64,000 nucleotides of DNA from Clostridia bacterium (GTDB taxonomy: Bacteria; Bacillota; Clostridia; Acetivibrionales; JAFADI01). Below are positions 7,771 to 16,659 of the stretch, one piece after another. Within the stretch, counting starts at the first letter, position 1. Every line of letters starts with the position of its first letter. Position numbers and translations under genes: made by a program. Below the pieces are notes generated by a model that saw only the letters and a list, made by a program, of their open reading frames with translations, was not told where the DNA came from and did no database searches. The stretch lies in NCBI GenBank assembly GCA_026418695.1, contig JAOAAU010000052.1, forward strand, positions 1 through 64,000. Direction: 5' to 3'.

Positions 7771-8646
7771 ATGACCATGCGGAAAGTTGTTGTTGCAGCG
7801 ACACAGATGTCCTGCTGCTGGAATAAGGAAGAAAACATCAAGAAGGCGGAAAAGCTTGTTCGTGAAGCGGCTGGTAAGGGCGCACAGATCATTTTACTGC
7901 AGGAGCTTTTTGAAACTCCGTATTTTTGCCAGAAGGAAATCATGGAGTACTACAAGCTTGCAACGGAAGTAGAAAACAATGAGGCCATCCGCCATTTTAA
8001 AAAAATTGCAAAAGAGCTTAGTGTCGTGCTGCCAATCAGTTTTTATGAGAGAAAGAACAATGCACGATATAATTCGGTAGCGATCATAGATGCAGATGGA
8101 GAGTTGTTAGGGATCTATCGAAAAACACATATTCCCGACGGCCCGGGTTATGAAGAGAAGTTCTATTTCAACCCCGGGGATACCGGCTTTAAAGTATGGC
8201 AGACCAAGTATGCAAAAATCGGCGTAGGAATCTGCTGGGATCAGTGGTATCCGGAGACGGCACGCTGCATGGCGGTAATGGGGGCTGAACTTTTATTTTA
8301 TCCCACGGCCATCGGTTCTGAACCGGAGGAAGACATTGATTCGAAAAATCACTGGCAGCTTTGTATGCAGGGACATGCTGCTGCCAATATCATGCCGGTG
8401 ATTGCTTCCAATCGAATCGGAGAGGAAGAGGTTTGCGATTCAAAGATTAATTTTTATGGTTCCTCCTTTATCACCAATCAAATCGGTGAAAAAATTGCGG
8501 AATCGGATAGAAGTACAGAAGGCATATTGACCGCAGAATTTGATCTGGACGAAATCGAGATGCACAGGACCTCCTGGGGAATATTCCGGGATCGAAGGCC
8601 GGAGATGTACAAGCCCATTTTTACTTGTGACGGAGGAAGCTGCTAA
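7771..8646 (+). CDS. aguB: N-carbamoylputrescine amidase
   Basis: Nitrilase-superfamily amidase that hydrolyses N-carbamoylputrescine to putrescine, carbon dioxide and ammonia. The Glu-Lys-Cys catalytic triad is visible: Glu45 in ILLQELFETP, Lys118 in YRKTHIPDG and Cys155 in GVGICWDQWYPE. The 291 residues fit the family. It forms a pair with aguA just upstream (20-base gap, AAGGAG before the ATG). The next gene begins 2 bases after its stop, so the operon continues into a HAD phosphatase that has no obvious role in polyamine metabolism. Confidence 0.95.
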   Translation: MTMRKVVVAATQMSCCWNKEENIKKAEKLVREAAGKGAQIILLQELFETPYFCQKEIMEYYKLATEVENNEAIRHFKKIAKELSVVLPISFYERKNNARYNSVAIIDADGELLGIYRKTHIPDGPGYEEKFYFNPGDTGFKVWQTKYAKIGVGICWDQWYPETARCMAVMGAELLFYPTAIGSEPEEDIDSKNHWQLCMQGHAAANIMPVIASNRIGEEEVCDSKINFYGSSFITNQIGEKIAESDRSTEGILTAEFDLDEIEMHRTSWGIFRDRRPEMYKPIFTCDGGSC

Positions 8647-8648
8647 AA

Positions 8649-9464
8649 GTGAGTCTAAATCGATTTAAAGACAGAATTCTGGTTTGCGATATGGATGGGA
8701 CGCTTTTGGACAGCAAACAGAAAGTCAGTCCAACAAATCTTGATGCCATCCGTCGATTTGTTCAAGGAGGCGGCTTTTTTACACTGGCTACAGGCCGTGA
8801 TGAAAAAGCCATCGCTCCGTTTATGGAGTTGCTTCCGGTAAATCTTCCGGTGATCATATATAATGGTGCGGCCCTATATGATTTCAAAAAAGATAAAATT
8901 CTCTGGTGCAGCTGGCTGCCGGACTCGGTTCGGGAGACCGTACAGGAACTAATGATACGTTTTCCTGAATTGGGTGTGATGGTATTCAAAAGAAGCTCCA
9001 TTTATTTTCTAAAGGAAAACTACTATACCGATGCATTGATACAGCGGGACAGTGTTGAGCCCCATTATGCATCTATCGATGAGATTCCTCTTCCGTGGAC
9101 CAAAGTGATCCTGGCATGGGATCCGGAATGTCATAAGAAGCAAATGGAAAACCATCTGGATTCTTTGAAACTGCCTTTTAGGCACGTATACTCTCAGCCG
9201 GATTTTATTGAGTTTTTGAACAATGAGGCCACCAAAGGAACAGCACTGTCCCAGCTATCAAAACTGACGGGAATTCCAAAGTCTCATATAGTTTCCATGG
9301 GGGACAACATGAACGACTTGGAGATGATACAGTATGCAGGAGCTGGAATTGCAGTCTCCAATGCCCATGAGGATTTAAAAAAATGTGCCGACCTTTGCTG
9401 CTGCCACCATGAAGAAAATGCGGTTGCGCAGGTCATTGATTGGATGGAAACAGGCAAAATATAG
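8649..9464 (+). CDS. HAD superfamily phosphatase, Cof type
   Basis: Cytoplasmic Cof/YbiV-type HAD hydrolase with a type C2 cap, 271 residues. Motif I is CDMDGTLLDS (nucleophile Asp near residue 14), motif II LATGRD, and the late motif GDNMNDLEMI carries the magnesium-binding acids. Family members dephosphorylate sugar phosphates, FMN or similar small molecules; the substrate cannot be read from sequence. The GTG start lies 2 bases after the aguB stop, so the two are likely co-translated. Confidence 0.88.
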   Translation: MSLNRFKDRILVCDMDGTLLDSKQKVSPTNLDAIRRFVQGGGFFTLATGRDEKAIAPFMELLPVNLPVIIYNGAALYDFKKDKILWCSWLPDSVRETVQELMIRFPELGVMVFKRSSIYFLKENYYTDALIQRDSVEPHYASIDEIPLPWTKVILAWDPECHKKQMENHLDSLKLPFRHVYSQPDFIEFLNNEATKGTALSQLSKLTGIPKSHIVSMGDNMNDLEMIQYAGAGIAVSNAHEDLKKCADLCCCHHEENAVAQVIDWMETGKI

Positions 9465-9481
9465 ACGAAGAGGTGCTTGAA

Positions 9482-10048
9482 TTGAGCATATTGAAAAATT
9501 CTTTGAATCAGTCTCATGATATTGTTCGAAGTGTGGTTCAGGAAGGCGATACTGTTATCGATGCTACTACCGGTAATGGAAACGATACCGTTTTTTTAGC
9601 TGAACTTGTAGGAGCCTCCGGAAAAGTATATTCCTTTGACATTCAGGAACAAGCCATTGAAAAAACTCGAGGCAAGCTTGAAAGTAAAGGTCTTCTCCAA
9701 AGGGTCCAATTAATCAAAGACGGGCACCAAAATCTCGATCTATATGTAAATGAAACTGTTAAAGCTGTCATGTTCAATCTGGGCTATTTGCCGGGTGGCG
9801 ATCACAGTATTGGCACCAGAGGCAATACCACCATTGAAGCGGTTAAAAAATCTATGGAACGCATTCCGGTAGGAGGCGTTGTATCGATCGTTGTTTATTA
9901 CGGTGGAGACAGCGGATTTGATGAGAAGGAAAAAGTGCTTGAATTTGTCAGAACCATTGACTGCAAGATATATTCCGTCATGCAGCTGGAGTATGTCAAT
10001 CAGGTCAACTGTCCGCCGATTCTGATCTGTATAGAAAAATATGCATAA
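9482..10048 (+). CDS. Class I SAM-dependent methyltransferase, YtqB type (putative rRNA methylase)
   Basis: A 188-residue protein with a Rossmann methyltransferase fold: VIDATTGNGNDTVFLAELVG forms the SAM-binding loop, with VYSFDIQEQAIEKT after it and VKAVMFNLGYLPGGDHS as the acceptor-side loop. It matches the B. subtilis YtqB family annotated as putative rRNA methylase; the target is not established. I choose TTG at 9482, preceded by AGAGG, rather than TTG at 9440 inside the HAD gene. It ends the aguAB-HAD operon; I see no clear terminator after it. Confidence 0.85.
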   Translation: MSILKNSLNQSHDIVRSVVQEGDTVIDATTGNGNDTVFLAELVGASGKVYSFDIQEQAIEKTRGKLESKGLLQRVQLIKDGHQNLDLYVNETVKAVMFNLGYLPGGDHSIGTRGNTTIEAVKKSMERIPVGGVVSIVVYYGGDSGFDEKEKVLEFVRTIDCKIYSVMQLEYVNQVNCPPILICIEKYA

Positions 10049-10085
10049 AATTGTGTAAAAGATTCTAATTTAGAATAAAAAGTCA

Positions 10086-10122
10086 TTGAATATTCAAAAA
10101 ATGTGATATAATGTGATATAAT
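10086..10122 (+). promoter_or_regulatory. Tandem extended -10 elements upstream of pilM
   Basis: Two overlapping copies of TGATATAAT (10104-10112 and 10114-10122) lie in a 10-base direct repeat. TTGAAT at 10086-10091 is a possible -35, but the spacing is poor for either copy (15 or 25 bases). Transcription would start about 200 bases before pilM. Confidence 0.5.
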
Positions 10123-10158
10123 GTATAAAAAATAGTGCAATGCAAAATTAAAAAATCT

Positions 10159-10307
10159 CCTATATTTTATAGAAAAGCTTTAGGTAAAAATAAAGAGAAA
10201 ACATGCCTAAAATATAGGTAACGGACTGTAAAGATAAATCGAAACTCACTCAGCTAATTGGAATGTCCAATTGCTGGCTCAGTTGAGATGTCTAACATTA
10301 CAGTTCG
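10159..10307 (+). ncRNA. Candidate structured leader RNA of pilM
   Basis: Three nested or consecutive helices occur: CCTATATTTTA (10159-10169) with TAAAATATAGG (10208-10218); a 10-base arm 10222-10231 (CGGACTGTAA) with 10298-10307 (TTACAGTTCG, one G-U pair); and inside it AATTGGA-ATG-TCCAATT with flanking CAGC/GCTG. I could not match this to a known riboswitch class (no c-di-GMP core seen). A fold of these helices is inferred by eye only. Confidence 0.45.
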
Positions 10308-10325
10308 ATATCTCTAGGAGTGCTA

Positions 10326-11420
10326 ATGTTCATGTTCAATTTATTCCCTCGAAATGAGGATGTTTTATGTATTGATGTGGGGTTTAGAAATATCAAAGTT
10401 GTTGAGGTCAGTAAGGAAAAGGATTCGAGAATTTTGGTGAAGAAATTTGCACTGGCGGCAACACCTTCCGGGGCTATTGCCAATGGCTCGATCCGGCAGA
10501 CGGCTAAGGTGGCGGATGTGATCAAAAAGCTGATATCCCAGCAAAAGATGAAAGCAAAGTCTGCCAAAATCATCATGTCCGGTACCAATATCATTACCCA
10601 CATCTATCTAATCAACAAAGAACTGAATACTGATTTGAATACTGCTGTCATGAGGGCTGTGAATTATCATTTGCCTTTTGTCGGGAATGACTACAAAGTC
10701 GAGTATAAAGTCCTGGAGACCATCAAAAAAGACAATAAAGAGATGTGCAGGGTGTTTGTTACGGCTGTTCCGTATGTGGTGATCCGGAGTTATGTTGAAG
10801 TACTCAAACAATTGGGTTTAAAAGCCTTATCCATTGACATCCCAAGCAACAGTACCGCTAAACTTTTCAGTAAGGTCAAAAGCGGAAATCCGGTTACAGG
10901 TATAAAGGATCAGGAAGATCATCCTACCTTTGCGGTCATTGACTTTGGGTCTGAGACCACCATCCTCAATGTGCTGGAAAACTGGATTTTGACTTTTAAT
11001 AAGGTGCTTTTGAGCGGAAGCAGCAATATTGACGAATATCTGGCGAAGAATCTCGGAGTAGGACTGGAAGAAGCGGAAAGACTTAAGATAACCTATGGAC
11101 TTAAGGTCCCTGAGGGAGTTTCAGCGAATGAGTGTATCCGTACAGTAAAATCTATCAATGAGTATATTGAGGGGTATTCAAAGAGAATTTTAGCTTGCTT
11201 GGATGAATATCGGAAAGACTCCAACGGAAAAGAAATCAGCAAAATATTTATCACCGGCGGCGGGTCTCAGTTACATGGATTCACAGAATATCTGAGTTCA
11301 AAACTGCAGCTCCCGGTACATCCGATATATTCAGTGGATTTGCAGGGGATCATCATGTCGGATGGCATTGAAAAGACAAAGCTGGTCTTTATGGCGAATT
11401 CTTTGGGAATATCCATTTAA
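10326..11420 (+). CDS. pilM: Type IV pilus assembly protein PilM
   Basis: Actin-like cytoplasmic protein that in type IV pilus systems binds the N-terminus of PilN and joins the inner-membrane assembly complex. The N-terminal CIDVGFRNIKVVEV and the later FAVIDFGSETTILNVLENW and KIFITGGGSQLHGFTEYLSS are the phosphate and adenosine motifs of the FtsA/PilM fold. The length (364 residues) fits. ATG at 10326 with AGGAG just upstream is preferred. Unusually, no pilN, pilO, pilB, pilC or pilin gene is next to it; it stands between two transcription units and ends at its own terminator. Confidence 0.85.
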   Translation: MFMFNLFPRNEDVLCIDVGFRNIKVVEVSKEKDSRILVKKFALAATPSGAIANGSIRQTAKVADVIKKLISQQKMKAKSAKIIMSGTNIITHIYLINKELNTDLNTAVMRAVNYHLPFVGNDYKVEYKVLETIKKDNKEMCRVFVTAVPYVVIRSYVEVLKQLGLKALSIDIPSNSTAKLFSKVKSGNPVTGIKDQEDHPTFAVIDFGSETTILNVLENWILTFNKVLLSGSSNIDEYLAKNLGVGLEEAERLKITYGLKVPEGVSANECIRTVKSINEYIEGYSKRILACLDEYRKDSNGKEISKIFITGGGSQLHGFTEYLSSKLQLPVHPIYSVDLQGIIMSDGIEKTKLVFMANSLGISI

Positions 11421-11473
11421 CGAGCAATAATCATTGTCATTGAATTGAATTGAATCAATAAATAAACATCAAC

Positions 11474-11507
11474 AAACTCTTTATTTCGATAAGGAGTTTA
11501 TTTTTTG
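11474..11507 (+). terminator. Rho-independent terminator after pilM
   Basis: An 11-base stem with one G-U pair (11474-11484 with 11489-11499), loop TTCG, then a T run. It isolates pilM from the carboxyltransferase cluster. Confidence 0.85.
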
Positions 11508-11585
11508 CGGAAACATATTTATCGTCGGAGGATGGGAATAATAGCTTCGGGTTATTCTAAATAAAACCAAAATTTTAGGAAATCC

Positions 11586-11614
11586 TTGCATTGTACTAAA
11601 AATTAATATATAAT
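11586..11614 (+). promoter_or_regulatory. Strong predicted promoter of the carboxyltransferase cluster
   Basis: TTGCAT (11586-11591), a 17-base spacer and consensus TATAAT (11609-11614), leaving a 5' UTR of about 110 bases before the first gene. Confidence 0.7.
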
Positions 11615-11732
11615 TTTTATAAATAATTAGTACCAGGTAATAATATCAAATAATAAAAAATTCTACATTTTATTCAGACATGCAGTTAGGATCCAGGAAG
11701 TTAAAATAAACTAATTAACCGAGGTGGGTACT

Positions 11733-13283
11733 TTGAATTCAATTGAGAAGATTAAAGATTTAGCCGAAAGAAAAGAAAAGATTGAACTTGGCGGCGGCGC
11801 GGACAAAATCGCAAAACAGCATGAATCCGGGAAAATGACTGCCAGGGAAAGAATCGATGCTTTATTTGATGAAAACAGCTTTGTAGAAATGGATGCTTTT
11901 GTAGAAACAAGAAGTACAGAGTTTGACATGCAGAAAAAGAAGGTACCGGGAGATGGCGTTGTTACTGGCTACGGCTCAGTCAACGGCAGACTGGTATATG
12001 TATCTTCCCAGGATTTTACCGTTATCGGTGGTTCCTTGGGAGAAATGCATGCAAAAAAAATTACAAAGGTCATGGACATGGCGCTCAAAATGGGTGCGCC
12101 TTTCATCAGCATTAATGATTCCGGCGGAGCAAGAATCGAAGAAGGGATCGACTCTTTAAGCGGTTTCGGTGACATCTTCTATAGAAATACGCTGGCATCC
12201 GGTGTGATTCCGCAGATTTCAGTCATTATGGGACCGTGCGCAGGTGGCGCTGTATATTCTCCAGCGATTACGGACTTTATATTCATGGTTGAAAATACAA
12301 GCCAGATGTTCATTACAGGACCTCAGGTCATCAAAACAGTAACCGGGGAAGATGTATCCTTTGAAACGCTCGGCGGTGCCGGTACGCACAATGCTGTCAG
12401 CGGTGTAGCACATTTCAAGAGTGCTTCCGAAATGGAATGCATTGAGGAAATCAAGCGATTGATCAGCTTCCTGCCGGACAACAACCTGACAGATTCTCCG
12501 GCTTACACAGCAAGGGACAACATGAACAGGCTGGTGGAAGAACTGGATGGAATGATTCCCGATGAAGCCAACAAACCTTACGACATGATGGATATTATTA
12601 CAAAGATTGTAGACGACGGGGATTTCCTTGAAATACAGAAGTATTTTGCTCAAAACATGATCATTGGTTTTGGCAGATTGAATGGAAATACTGTAGGAAT
12701 CGTGGCAAATCAGCCAAAGAATATGGCTGGAGTTCTTGATGTAAATTCATCGGATAAGGCAGCAAGGTTTGTACGTTTCTGCGATGCCTTCAACATTCCG
12801 TTGATTACATTGACAGACGTTCCGGGTTATCTTCCGGGAGTAGGTCAGGAACACAGCGGGGTTATCCGTCATGGTGCAAAACTCCTGTATTCCTTCTCGG
12901 AAGCAACAGTTCCGAAGATCAATGTCATTGTGAGAAAAGCGTACGGTGGTGCATACATAGCCATGAACAGCAAGCACCTCGGTGCAGATATGGTATTGGC
13001 ATGGCCTTCTGCTGAGATTGCGGTTATGGGTCCGGAAGGAGCAGCAAATATCATTTTCAAAAAGGATATTTCTGCTGCGGCTGATCCTTCAGAAGCAAGG
13101 AAAGCAAAAATCCAGGAGTACAGGGATAAGTTCTCCAATCCATATATTGCGGCAGCTAGAGGATATGTTGATGATGTTATCCAACCATCCGCTACAAGAA
13201 TCAGATTGATCAACGCTTTGGAAATGCTGGCAAGCAAGAGGGAAAACAGACCGTCGAAAAAGCACGGAAATATTCCGCTCTAA
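11733..13283 (+). CDS. mmdA: Methylmalonyl-CoA carboxyltransferase, 12S-type subunit
   Basis: Acyl-CoA carboxyltransferase of the PCC-beta/MmdA/12S family, moving a carboxyl group between methylmalonyl-CoA and biotin. Both halves of the crotonase-like fold are present: [18 protein letters not shown] with [13 protein letters not shown] (about residues 125-175), and [20 protein letters not shown] with [12 protein letters not shown] (about 365-415). The length is typical. TTG at 11733 with GAGGTGG upstream is preferred over GTG at 11724. A biotin carrier and a 5S-like subunit follow, but no membrane decarboxylase beta subunit, so a transcarboxylase role is more likely than a sodium pump. Propionyl-CoA carboxylase is also possible, but no biotin carboxylase gene is nearby. 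Confidence 0.92.
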   Translation: MNSIEKIKDLAERKEKIELGGGADKIAKQHESGKMTARERIDALFDENSFVEMDAFVETRSTEFDMQKKKVPGDGVVTGYGSVNGRLVYVSSQDFTVIGGSLGEMHAKKITKVMDMALKMGAPFISINDSGGARIEEGIDSLSGFGDIFYRNTLASGVIPQISVIMGPCAGGAVYSPAITDFIFMVENTSQMFITGPQVIKTVTGEDVSFETLGGAGTHNAVSGVAHFKSASEMECIEEIKRLISFLPDNNLTDSPAYTARDNMNRLVEELDGMIPDEANKPYDMMDIITKIVDDGDFLEIQKYFAQNMIIGFGRLNGNTVGIVANQPKNMAGVLDVNSSDKAARFVRFCDAFNIPLITLTDVPGYLPGVGQEHSGVIRHGAKLLYSFSEATVPKINVIVRKAYGGAYIAMNSKHLGADMVLAWPSAEIAVMGPEGAANIIFKKDISAAADPSEARKAKIQEYRDKFSNPYIAAARGYVDDVIQPSATRIRLINALEMLASKRENRPSKKHGNIPL

Positions 13284-13386
13284 AAATGAAAAACATTCAG
13301 CGAACATTCCTTGGCTGACATGAATCGGGCCAGACAAGGAGTGTTCTGAGATTATAAAAATCCCAAAATATAAAGGAGGATGAATC

Positions 13387-13785
13387 ATGAAGAAGTTTTT
13401 AATAAAAGTAAATGGAAATCAGTATGAGGTTGAAGTTGAAGAAGTAAAAGTTGAAGGCGCAGCTCAGCCTGCTCCTGAAGTAAAGGCAGCTCCTGTTGCT
13501 GCACCTGCTCCTGCAGCGGCACCTGCTCCGAAAGCAGCTGCACCGAAGGCTGAGGCCGCAGTTCCTGCGGGAGCTGCAAAGGTAACCGCCCCTATGCCGG
13601 GTACAATCCTTAAAGTAAATGTAAATACCGGAGACACTGTGAAAAAGGGACAGGTTCTTTTGATCCTTGAAGCCATGAAGATGGAAAATGAAATTGTTGC
13701 ACCCGCTGATGGAAAGGTTGCGTCCGTGAACGTTGCCAAGGGTTCTTCCGTTAGCGTGGGAGATGTTCTCGTTTCACTGGCATAA
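13387..13785 (+). CDS. Biotin carboxyl carrier subunit (1.3S-type)
   Basis: A 132-residue biotin carrier. Residues 1-23 are a short N-terminal strand region, residues about 24-65 are an Ala/Pro-rich flexible linker, and residues about 66-132 form the biotinyl domain with EAMKMENEI, the target Lys being Lys98. It shuttles carboxyl groups between the 12S-type and 5S-type subunits. The linker explains the skewed composition of the antisense frames here. AGGAGG lies before the ATG. This layout equals the 1.3S subunit of propionibacterial transcarboxylase and the gamma/delta carriers of decarboxylases. Confidence 0.94.
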   Translation: MKKFLIKVNGNQYEVEVEEVKVEGAAQPAPEVKAAPVAAPAPAAAPAPKAAAPKAEAAVPAGAAKVTAPMPGTILKVNVNTGDTVKKGQVLLILEAMKMENEIVAPADGKVASVNVAKGSSVSVGDVLVSLA

Positions 13786-13827
13786 GAGTCAAACTACAGT
13801 CTTTAAAACATAGAAAGTTGGTGAAGT

Positions 13828-15348
13828 ATGGCGAAAGTAAGAATTACCGAAACCGTATTAAGAGACGCACACCAGTCCCTCATCGCAACAAGAATGAAAA
13901 CGGAAGATATGCTTCCTATTCTTGAAAAACTGGATCAAATCGGATATCACTCCCTGGAAGCCTGGGGAGGAGCAACCTTTGATGCAGCTATGAGGTTTTT
14001 GGATGAAGATCCCTGGGAGCGTTTGAGAAAGATCCGAAAAGTTGCAAAAAAATCGAAGCTCCAGATGCTGTTAAGAGGGCAAAACCTTTTAGGATATAGA
14101 AACTATGCCGATGATGTTGTTGAATACTTCGTTCAGAAAGCCATTGCAAACGGCATGGACATCATCAGAATTTTTGACGCGCTGAATGACCCGAGAAACA
14201 TTGAAACAGCCATCAAGGCATGTAAAAAAGAAGGCGGGCATGCACAGGGAACCGTTTGCTATACCATCAGTCCTGTTCACAACCTTCAGCATTTTGTGAA
14301 TGATGCAAAGCAGTTGGTGGATATGGGAGCGGATTCTATCTGTATCAAGGACATGGCGGGATTGCTGACGCCTTATGCGGCCTATGAACTGGTGAAAGCC
14401 ATCAAGGAAAACGTAAAGATTCCTTTGCAGCTGCATACGCACTACACCAGCGGTGTTGCTTCCATGACCTATCTGAAAGCAATTGAAGCAGGAATCGATG
14501 TGGTTGATTGTGCGATTTCACCAATGGCCATGGGAACTTCACAGCCGCCGACGGAGCCATTGGTTGCGACATTGAAAGATACGCCTTACGATACAGGTCT
14601 GGATTTGGGACTCCTCAGTGAGATTGCCGACTACTTCAGACCGATGAAGGAAAAGTATATTGAAAGCGGATTGCTGGATGTAAAGATGCTGGGCGTTGAT
14701 GTAAACACATTGATTTACCAGGTACCCGGAGGAATGCTTTCCAACCTGGTGTCTCAGCTGAAACAGTCCAATGCGCTGGATAAGTATGAGGACGTATTAA
14801 AGGAAGTTCCAAGAGTTAGGGAAGACTTCGGATATCCTCCGCTGGTAACCCCTACAAGCCAGATTGTCGGTACACAGGCTGTTTTAAATGTTGTTACCGG
14901 TGAAAGATACAAGATGGTGCCCAAGGAATCCAAGGATGTTGTTGCTGGAAGATACGGCAAGACACCGGCTCCAATACCGGAAGAAATCAAAAAGAAGATT
15001 CTTGGAGATGAGAAGCCGATTACCTGCAGACCTGCAGATTTGCTTCAGCCGGAGCTGGATAGGATCAGAAGCGAGATCAAGGATTACATCGAGCAGGATG
15101 AGGATGTTTTGTCCTATGCACTTTTGCCTCAGGTAGCGGAGAAGTTCTTTAAAGGCCGTATCGAAAAGAGAAACAAACCGCAGGTCAATAACGAGGATGA
15201 AGTTATGGCAGTGATTTCGGCAGCTGTTGCTTCTATGGAAACTACGCCCGGATACAAGCTGGTTGTTAGGTCTTATCAAAGAGTGCCTCAGTCAGCTCCG
15301 GTTTGGGGTTCGGCTGGAAGATCGGAAAGACTCAGAGGAAAAATGTAG
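13828..15348 (+). CDS. Pyruvate/oxaloacetate carboxyltransferase, 5S-type subunit
   Basis: HMGL-like TIM-barrel carboxyltransferase that transfers carboxyl between biotin and pyruvate/oxaloacetate. ETVLRDAHQSLIATRMKTED is the barrel start with the metal-binding Asp, and LQLHTHYTSGVASMTYLKA supplies two metal-ligand His. The later conserved DLLQPELD segment belongs to the PYC_OADA domain. At 506 residues it stops before the biotinyl domain found fused in OadA (about 600 residues), matching transcarboxylase 5S, whose biotin carrier is separate (the gene just upstream). A strong terminator follows. Confidence 0.93.
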   Translation: MAKVRITETVLRDAHQSLIATRMKTEDMLPILEKLDQIGYHSLEAWGGATFDAAMRFLDEDPWERLRKIRKVAKKSKLQMLLRGQNLLGYRNYADDVVEYFVQKAIANGMDIIRIFDALNDPRNIETAIKACKKEGGHAQGTVCYTISPVHNLQHFVNDAKQLVDMGADSICIKDMAGLLTPYAAYELVKAIKENVKIPLQLHTHYTSGVASMTYLKAIEAGIDVVDCAISPMAMGTSQPPTEPLVATLKDTPYDTGLDLGLLSEIADYFRPMKEKYIESGLLDVKMLGVDVNTLIYQVPGGMLSNLVSQLKQSNALDKYEDVLKEVPRVREDFGYPPLVTPTSQIVGTQAVLNVVTGERYKMVPKESKDVVAGRYGKTPAPIPEEIKKKILGDEKPITCRPADLLQPELDRIRSEIKDYIEQDEDVLSYALLPQVAEKFFKGRIEKRNKPQVNNEDEVMAVISAAVASMETTPGYKLVVRSYQRVPQSAPVWGSAGRSERLRGKM

Positions 15349-15349
15349 A

Positions 15350-15390
15350 TTTTAGAGGTTGGAAGTTGGAAGTAAGAAGTTAGAAAAAGA
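15350..15390 (+). repeat. Degenerate heptamer spacer
   Basis: After the 5S gene the bases fall into imperfect heptads (TTAGAGG TTGGAAG TTGGAAG TAAGAAG TTAGAAA). Similar purine-rich heptads occur near 41830-41860 and 52750-52880. Confidence 0.55.
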
Positions 15391-15438
15391 TAAAGTATAA
15401 AGAATATATACTTAATAGAAATTGGTTGTGGAGATGTG

Positions 15439-15477
15439 AAAATAGAGCTTGCGGGTTGCTGCAGGCTCTATTTTTTA
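15439..15477 (+). terminator. Rho-independent terminator of the transcarboxylase cluster
   Basis: A 12-base stem (AATAGAGCTTGC at 15441-15452 with GCAGGCTCTATT at 15461-15472, one G-U pair) is followed by a T run. Confidence 0.88.
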
Positions 15478-15574
15478 TACTGCACAGGAAATTCTAATTC
15501 TTCATTAATTGGTTACTTTCCGTTAAATACATTAAAAAAAAGTCTATCTTTGTAATTCTTCGAAGGTTTACCCA

Positions 15575-16234
15575 TTATTCATTGACTTTTTTATCATAGC
15601 AGTAGTGATGCAAAAATACAGTAGTTTCCCGGTTGCTGTAATAATGGAGGACCTTGACCCTGCTGTCTTTTTTAATATGTTTTCCGCATTTCAGACAGAT
15701 AAAGTTGTTGGAATGAATAGTTTCATCCCGTACTTCAGGAACAATTCCTTCGATTTTCGCCCAGCTTTTCCAACCGACTTTACATAAACTGATTCGATTT
15801 TCATAGTCGGCAAAAACCCATTTAAGAAGTTTATGAAAGTGAAAGGGAAACCGTGTATATTTAATGTATTGTTCTGGTAAGCCCAATCGGATGGTATAGA
15901 GTTCGAAGTTTTTTTCTACAATTTCTTGAATCCTTCCTGTGATATGCGTACAGTACCAGGAGTATCCCTGATCATCCAGCCACTTTTTCAGCTTTTCGAA
16001 CATGTAGCCGCGGCATACCTCTATGGTTTCAGTTTTCTGAACCTTCATCGATTCAAAAGAACGCTGGATGATGTTGACTACTTCATCCAGGTATAGTTTT
16101 TTTTTGAAGTTCTCTTTGTTATATAGTTCTACCGGAATGATGTCAAAGTAATATTCATTGGTTTCAGGCCTGTATACACCGATGCAGGTACCACCAATCA
16201 AGCTGCCGCTTCCAGAATCGTCAATCTGTATCAT
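15575..16234 (-). CDS. Conserved protein of unknown function with an RNase-H-like N-terminal motif
   Basis: A protein of about 219 residues. I do not know a functional name for it. The opening MIQIDDSGSGSLIGGTCIG resembles the metal-binding first strand of RNase HII (IDEAGRGPLAGP); conserved acids and an R-G-Y (VCRGYMF) follow. The C-terminus has a possible zinc site (FICLKCGK with a later HHYC). These hint at a nucleic-acid enzyme but prove nothing. ATG at 16234 with GGGTGAG upstream is preferred over 16249. It is monocistronic, convergent with the transcarboxylase cluster. The upstream region 16250-16659 holds no gene I can support. Confidence 0.65.
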   Translation of the reverse strand: MIQIDDSGSGSLIGGTCIGVYRPETNEYYFDIIPVELYNKENFKKKLYLDEVVNIIQRSFESMKVQKTETIEVCRGYMFEKLKKWLDDQGYSWYCTHITGRIQEIVEKNFELYTIRLGLPEQYIKYTRFPFHFHKLLKWVFADYENRISLCKVGWKSWAKIEGIVPEVRDETIHSNNFICLKCGKHIKKDSRVKVLHYYSNRETTVFLHHYCYDKKVNE

Positions 16235-16659
16235 TTCACTCACCCGCATTGATTGTGAAAAATATTTATACCATTATTTCTTCACACTTTCTTACAATAT
16301 AAAATCATATTCGCGACGAAAAACAATTTCTGTAGGGATTATTATTCACAAAATAGCTAAAAATGAATCAAGGCGGAAGAAATCGATTCATGAAAATTTT
16401 TACAGTACAAAATGCATTCTCTTGATTTTTATCCTGCAAAAAGGTATCATTAAGAGGAGACAACAATTTCTGAGGAAGTATGAATAATACTAGCAGTCCT
16501 GAAAAAATGCAGCAGAATGTAAACGATAAATTTTGAATTATTCGTGCTGCTAGATTGCTTGAACCGAAAGTTGGCCTTAAATCATTCGAGTAAATTCATC
16601 AAAAAAAGAAAAAAGATGCACATTTTCATAGAAGAAACATTAAATATAAGAGGTGTAAA

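Noticed and set aside
10159-10307. c-di-GMP, ydaO or cobalamin riboswitch before pilM
   Set aside because: None of the conserved core sequences of these classes could be found.
11733-15348. Sodium-pumping methylmalonyl-CoA or oxaloacetate decarboxylase
   Set aside because: No membrane beta subunit gene in or near the cluster; a carrier and 5S without biotin domain fit transcarboxylase better.
16158-16487. 109-codon plus-strand frame
   Set aside because: Starts antisense to the unknown minus-strand gene, low-complexity end, no binding site.
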